Assembly (NCBI GenBank): GCA_017634975.1
Contig: JAGBMJ010000062.1
Span: forward strand, 1 to 64,000
Source of the DNA: Lachnospiraceae bacterium
GTDB lineage: Bacteria; Bacillota; Clostridia; Lachnospirales; Lachnospiraceae
Length of the DNA: 64,000 bases
Direction: 5' to 3'
Made by a program: the position numbers and the translations under genes. Position 1 is the stretch's first letter. Each line of letters begins with the position of its first letter. The notes beneath the pieces are model-generated. The model saw nothing but the letters and a program-made list of their open reading frames with translations. It did no database searches and was not told the DNA's origin. Of the stretch, positions 62,140 through 64,000 are shown piece by piece.

Positions 62140-63093
62140 ATGAAGATCGTTATACTGGAACGGGGCACGATCGGCCCGGATGTGGATGTAAACGTGATCG
62201 CTGAACTGGGGGAGACCGTGATCTATGACAATACGGAGCCGGAGCAGGTAGCGGAGCGGGTGAAGGATGCCGAGATCATCGTGGCGAACAAATGCCCGTT
62301 AAATGAACAGACATTAAAAGATGCGCCGCTGGTCCGGTTCATCGAAGAGTTTGCCACCGGGTATGACAATATCGATCTGGAATACTGCCGGAGCCGTAAT
62401 ATCGGTGTGGCAAATGTAAGTGACTACAGTACGCCTGCGGTGGTGCAGCATACCTTTGCGCTGGCACTGTATCTGCTGGAGCATCTGCCGCATTATGATC
62501 AATATGTGAAACGGGGCGATTATGCCGCGCAGTCCCGTTTTACCTATTTCGGCATGCCATTTACGGAGCTGGCCGGCAAGACCTGGGGGATCGTGGGCAT
62601 GGGACATATCGGACAGGGTGTTGCGGCAGTGGCAAAAGCATTCGGCTGCGAAGTGATCTGGTATTCCACCAGCGGTGCGCATGCCGTGGAAGGGTATCGG
62701 CAGGTGGATCTGGCGACATTATTACGGGAAAGTGATTTTCTTTCCCTGCATTGTCCGCTGAACGAAAAGACACATCACCTGATCGATGGTGCGGCTTTGG
62801 AGCAGATGAAACCGACCGCCATACTGATCAATGTGGCGCGGGGGAAAGTGGTGGATAATGCAGCACTTGCGAAGGCCTTGCAGAATAACGTGATCGCGGC
62901 GGCCGGGCTGGATGTCGTGGAAGCGGAGCCGATCACGACGGATAATCCGCTGATGGCGATACAGGACAGCAACCGGCTGATCATCACGCCGCATATGGCA
63001 TGGGCCAGTGTGGAAGCCAGAAACCGTGTGGTCACGGAGGCATATAAAAACATCGAAGCGTTTCTGAGGGGCGAAAAAAGAAACCGGGTATGA
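62140..63093 (+). CDS. D-2-hydroxyacid dehydrogenase
   Basis: The 317-residue enzyme has an N-terminal catalytic part and an NAD-binding Rossmann fold with GIVGMGHIGQG (about 150-160). The catalytic trio is visible: Arg in NVARGKVVD, Glu in DVVEAEPI and His in TPHMAW. It reduces a 2-keto acid to a D-2-hydroxy acid with NAD(P)H; hydroxypyruvate/glyoxylate reductase type is likely, but D-lactate or phosphoglycerate dehydrogenase activity cannot be excluded. No ACT domain is present. Confidence 0.9.
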   Translation: MKIVILERGTIGPDVDVNVIAELGETVIYDNTEPEQVAERVKDAEIIVANKCPLNEQTLKDAPLVRFIEEFATGYDNIDLEYCRSRNIGVANVSDYSTPAVVQHTFALALYLLEHLPHYDQYVKRGDYAAQSRFTYFGMPFTELAGKTWGIVGMGHIGQGVAAVAKAFGCEVIWYSTSGAHAVEGYRQVDLATLLRESDFLSLHCPLNEKTHHLIDGAALEQMKPTAILINVARGKVVDNAALAKALQNNVIAAAGLDVVEAEPITTDNPLMAIQDSNRLIITPHMAWASVEARNRVVTEAYKNIEAFLRGEKRNRV

Positions 63094-63122
63094 AAGATTG
63101 GTAAGAAAACAGGGAGAATGTA

Positions 63123-63151
63123 TTACAAAGAAAATATAAACATGATATAAT
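63123..63151 (+). promoter_or_regulatory. Promoter of the response regulator gene
   Basis: TTACAA at 63123-63128 and TATAAT at 63146-63151 are spaced by 17 bases. The leader to the ATG at 63234 is about 75 bases and contains a TTGACA at 63209 that could serve a second promoter without an evident -10 box. Confidence 0.65.
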
Positions 63152-63233
63152 CAAAAAAATGCGTCTGAAAGCAGGGGATTCAGATCTGTATTATTACACT
63201 AAAATAATTGACACAACGAAAGGATCGGGGACT

Positions 63234-63938
63234 ATGACGCAGATCATGTTAATCGGCAGAGACAGGGCAACAGCAGATGAGATCATGGAGCATTTGGAGA
63301 TGCATCAGCTGAAAGTCACGCCGGAGACCTCGGCGGAGGCAGCACTGGCAGCGTTGAAACAGGATGCGGTGTATGCTGCTATGATCGTGGACGGGGAATT
63401 GCCCGGGATTGATATGGAACGGTTCATCGGAAAGGTAAGAAAGATTTCCAGGATACCTGTGGTCATGCTGACCGGGACGGAGAACGAGGCAGAGATGATC
63501 CGGGGATTTGAAAGCGGCGCGGATCTCTGCTGTGCAAAAACATTACCCGCCGGCATCTTTGCTGCACAGATCTTGGCATTGCTCCGGCTGCAGGAACGTG
63601 TGCAGAGCGAGGAAGTGCGTAAAGACGGTCTGCCGGAGATTCGGGGGATCCGTCTGGATCCGGTACGCCGGAGAGTAAGGGTACGTGGCAAAGAGAAGAA
63701 ATTTACACGGAAAGAATTTGATCTGCTGTATTTTCTGATGACACATCCGGAGGAAGTGTTTACCAAGGAAGATCTGTACCGCGAGGTGTGGAATGAGGAA
63801 GCCGTAGGCGGGATGGCAACGGTTGTTATGCATATCAAGAAGATACGCAATATCATAGAGGAAAGACCGGCACAGCCCACGATCATCAAGACCGAATGGG
63901 GTGTGGGGTATTACTTTACGAAAAATGAGCCGGAGTGA
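63234..63938 (+). CDS. OmpR/PhoB-type response regulator
   Basis: The ATG at 63234 follows AAAGGATCGGGG; an upstream frame from 63159 lacks a site. The 234-residue protein has a receiver domain with D53 in IVDGELPG and K in CAKTLPAG, and a winged-helix domain with FTRKEFDLLYFLMTHPEEVF and VVMHIKKIRNIIEE. The receiver N-terminus reads IGRDRATADEI rather than the usual double acidic pair, so metal binding may be altered. No kinase gene is next to it in the window. Its targets are unknown. Confidence 0.9.
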   Translation: MTQIMLIGRDRATADEIMEHLEMHQLKVTPETSAEAALAALKQDAVYAAMIVDGELPGIDMERFIGKVRKISRIPVVMLTGTENEAEMIRGFESGADLCCAKTLPAGIFAAQILALLRLQERVQSEEVRKDGLPEIRGIRLDPVRRRVRVRGKEKKFTRKEFDLLYFLMTHPEEVFTKEDLYREVWNEEAVGGMATVVMHIKKIRNIIEERPAQPTIIKTEWGVGYYFTKNEPE

Positions 63939-63946
63939 TCGAACAT

Positions 63947-64000
63947 ATGGATCAGCGGATCGAGATCGTACACGAAGACGATGCAGTAATCGTCTGTCAT
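63947..64000 (+). CDS. Start of a RluA-family pseudouridine synthase (truncated)
   Basis: The window ends after 18 codons: MDQRIEIVHEDDAVIVCH. The pattern VHEDDAVIV matches the opening of short RluA-type synthases, where KPAG normally follows. GGAGTG lies 8-13 bases upstream. The call rests on few residues; it starts 8 bases after the response regulator and is probably co-transcribed. Confidence 0.55.
   Translation, partial: MDQRIEIVHEDDAVIVCH

Noticed and set aside
1..64000. CRISPR array
   Set aside because: No regularly spaced direct repeats of 24-40 bases and no cas genes were seen.

Overview
The window looks like a chromosomal segment of an anaerobic gut or rumen Clostridium-type Firmicute, most likely Lachnospiraceae. 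This is inferred from the gene set (rubrerythrin, CIRCE-controlled Hsp20, DUF5685 next to a Gly-rich DnaJ, CotH with a Cthe_2159-type protein, GH5/CBM2, GH31 and GH32 enzymes), strong AGGAGG-type ribosome binding sites and sigma-A promoters with 17-base spacers. I could not run any database search. By eye the first 9 kb are clearly more AT-rich than the rest.

Layout. 1-9.0 kb is an accessory defence region: the tail of a DUF234-type ATPase; a gene-poor stretch with DnaA-box-like sites, a small ribbon-helix-helix gene and a 330-base nest of inverted repeats; an HTH regulator, a Type IIG-like restriction-methylation enzyme and a second N6-adenine methylase; a relic of a flagellin C-terminus; and an AbiL/RloAB-type abortive infection pair. 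9.0-12.4 kb holds a CIRCE-controlled small heat shock protein, rubrerythrin, a degenerate CbiT-like protein and an RsuA-family pseudouridine synthase. 12.4-27.5 kb carries a cell-anchored CBM2-GH5 glucanase, a SWIM-SNF2 ATPase, an AAA/PD-(D/E)XK protein, an IS630 relic, an Rpn-like nuclease, a GH31 alpha-xylosidase, an amidase-carboxypeptidase fusion and a lipoprotein. 27.6-36.8 kb is metabolic: MetY, MnmA, a phosphatase, fructokinase, GH32 sucrose/fructan hydrolase, PtsI and a DHH phosphoesterase.

37.2-48.3 kb has a SulP - DUF5685 - DnaJ - membrane protein operon, then a divergent CmpB-like gene and a TetR - MMPL - GLUG surface protein operon. 48.5-53.1 kb is a mutS2 - response regulator - histidine kinase operon. 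53.2-62.1 kb is rich in surface proteins (Cthe_2159-like, CotH kinase, NAGPA-type glycosidase, beta-helix lipoprotein). 62.1-64 kb has a D-2-hydroxyacid dehydrogenase, a response regulator and the start of a pseudouridine synthase.

The most interesting locus is 56.5-58.3 kb: a Ro60-like protein (DUF2828/TROVE-like repeats plus a vWA domain with intact MIDAS) preceded on the same strand by two tandem tRNA-like RNAs that are not canonical tRNAs. This fits a bacterial Ro60/Y RNA system. A second point of interest is a recurrent intergenic design, seen five times, in which the -35 box of the next gene lies in or at the loop of the upstream gene's terminator hairpin and the 3' arm of that hairpin forms the 17-base promoter spacer.
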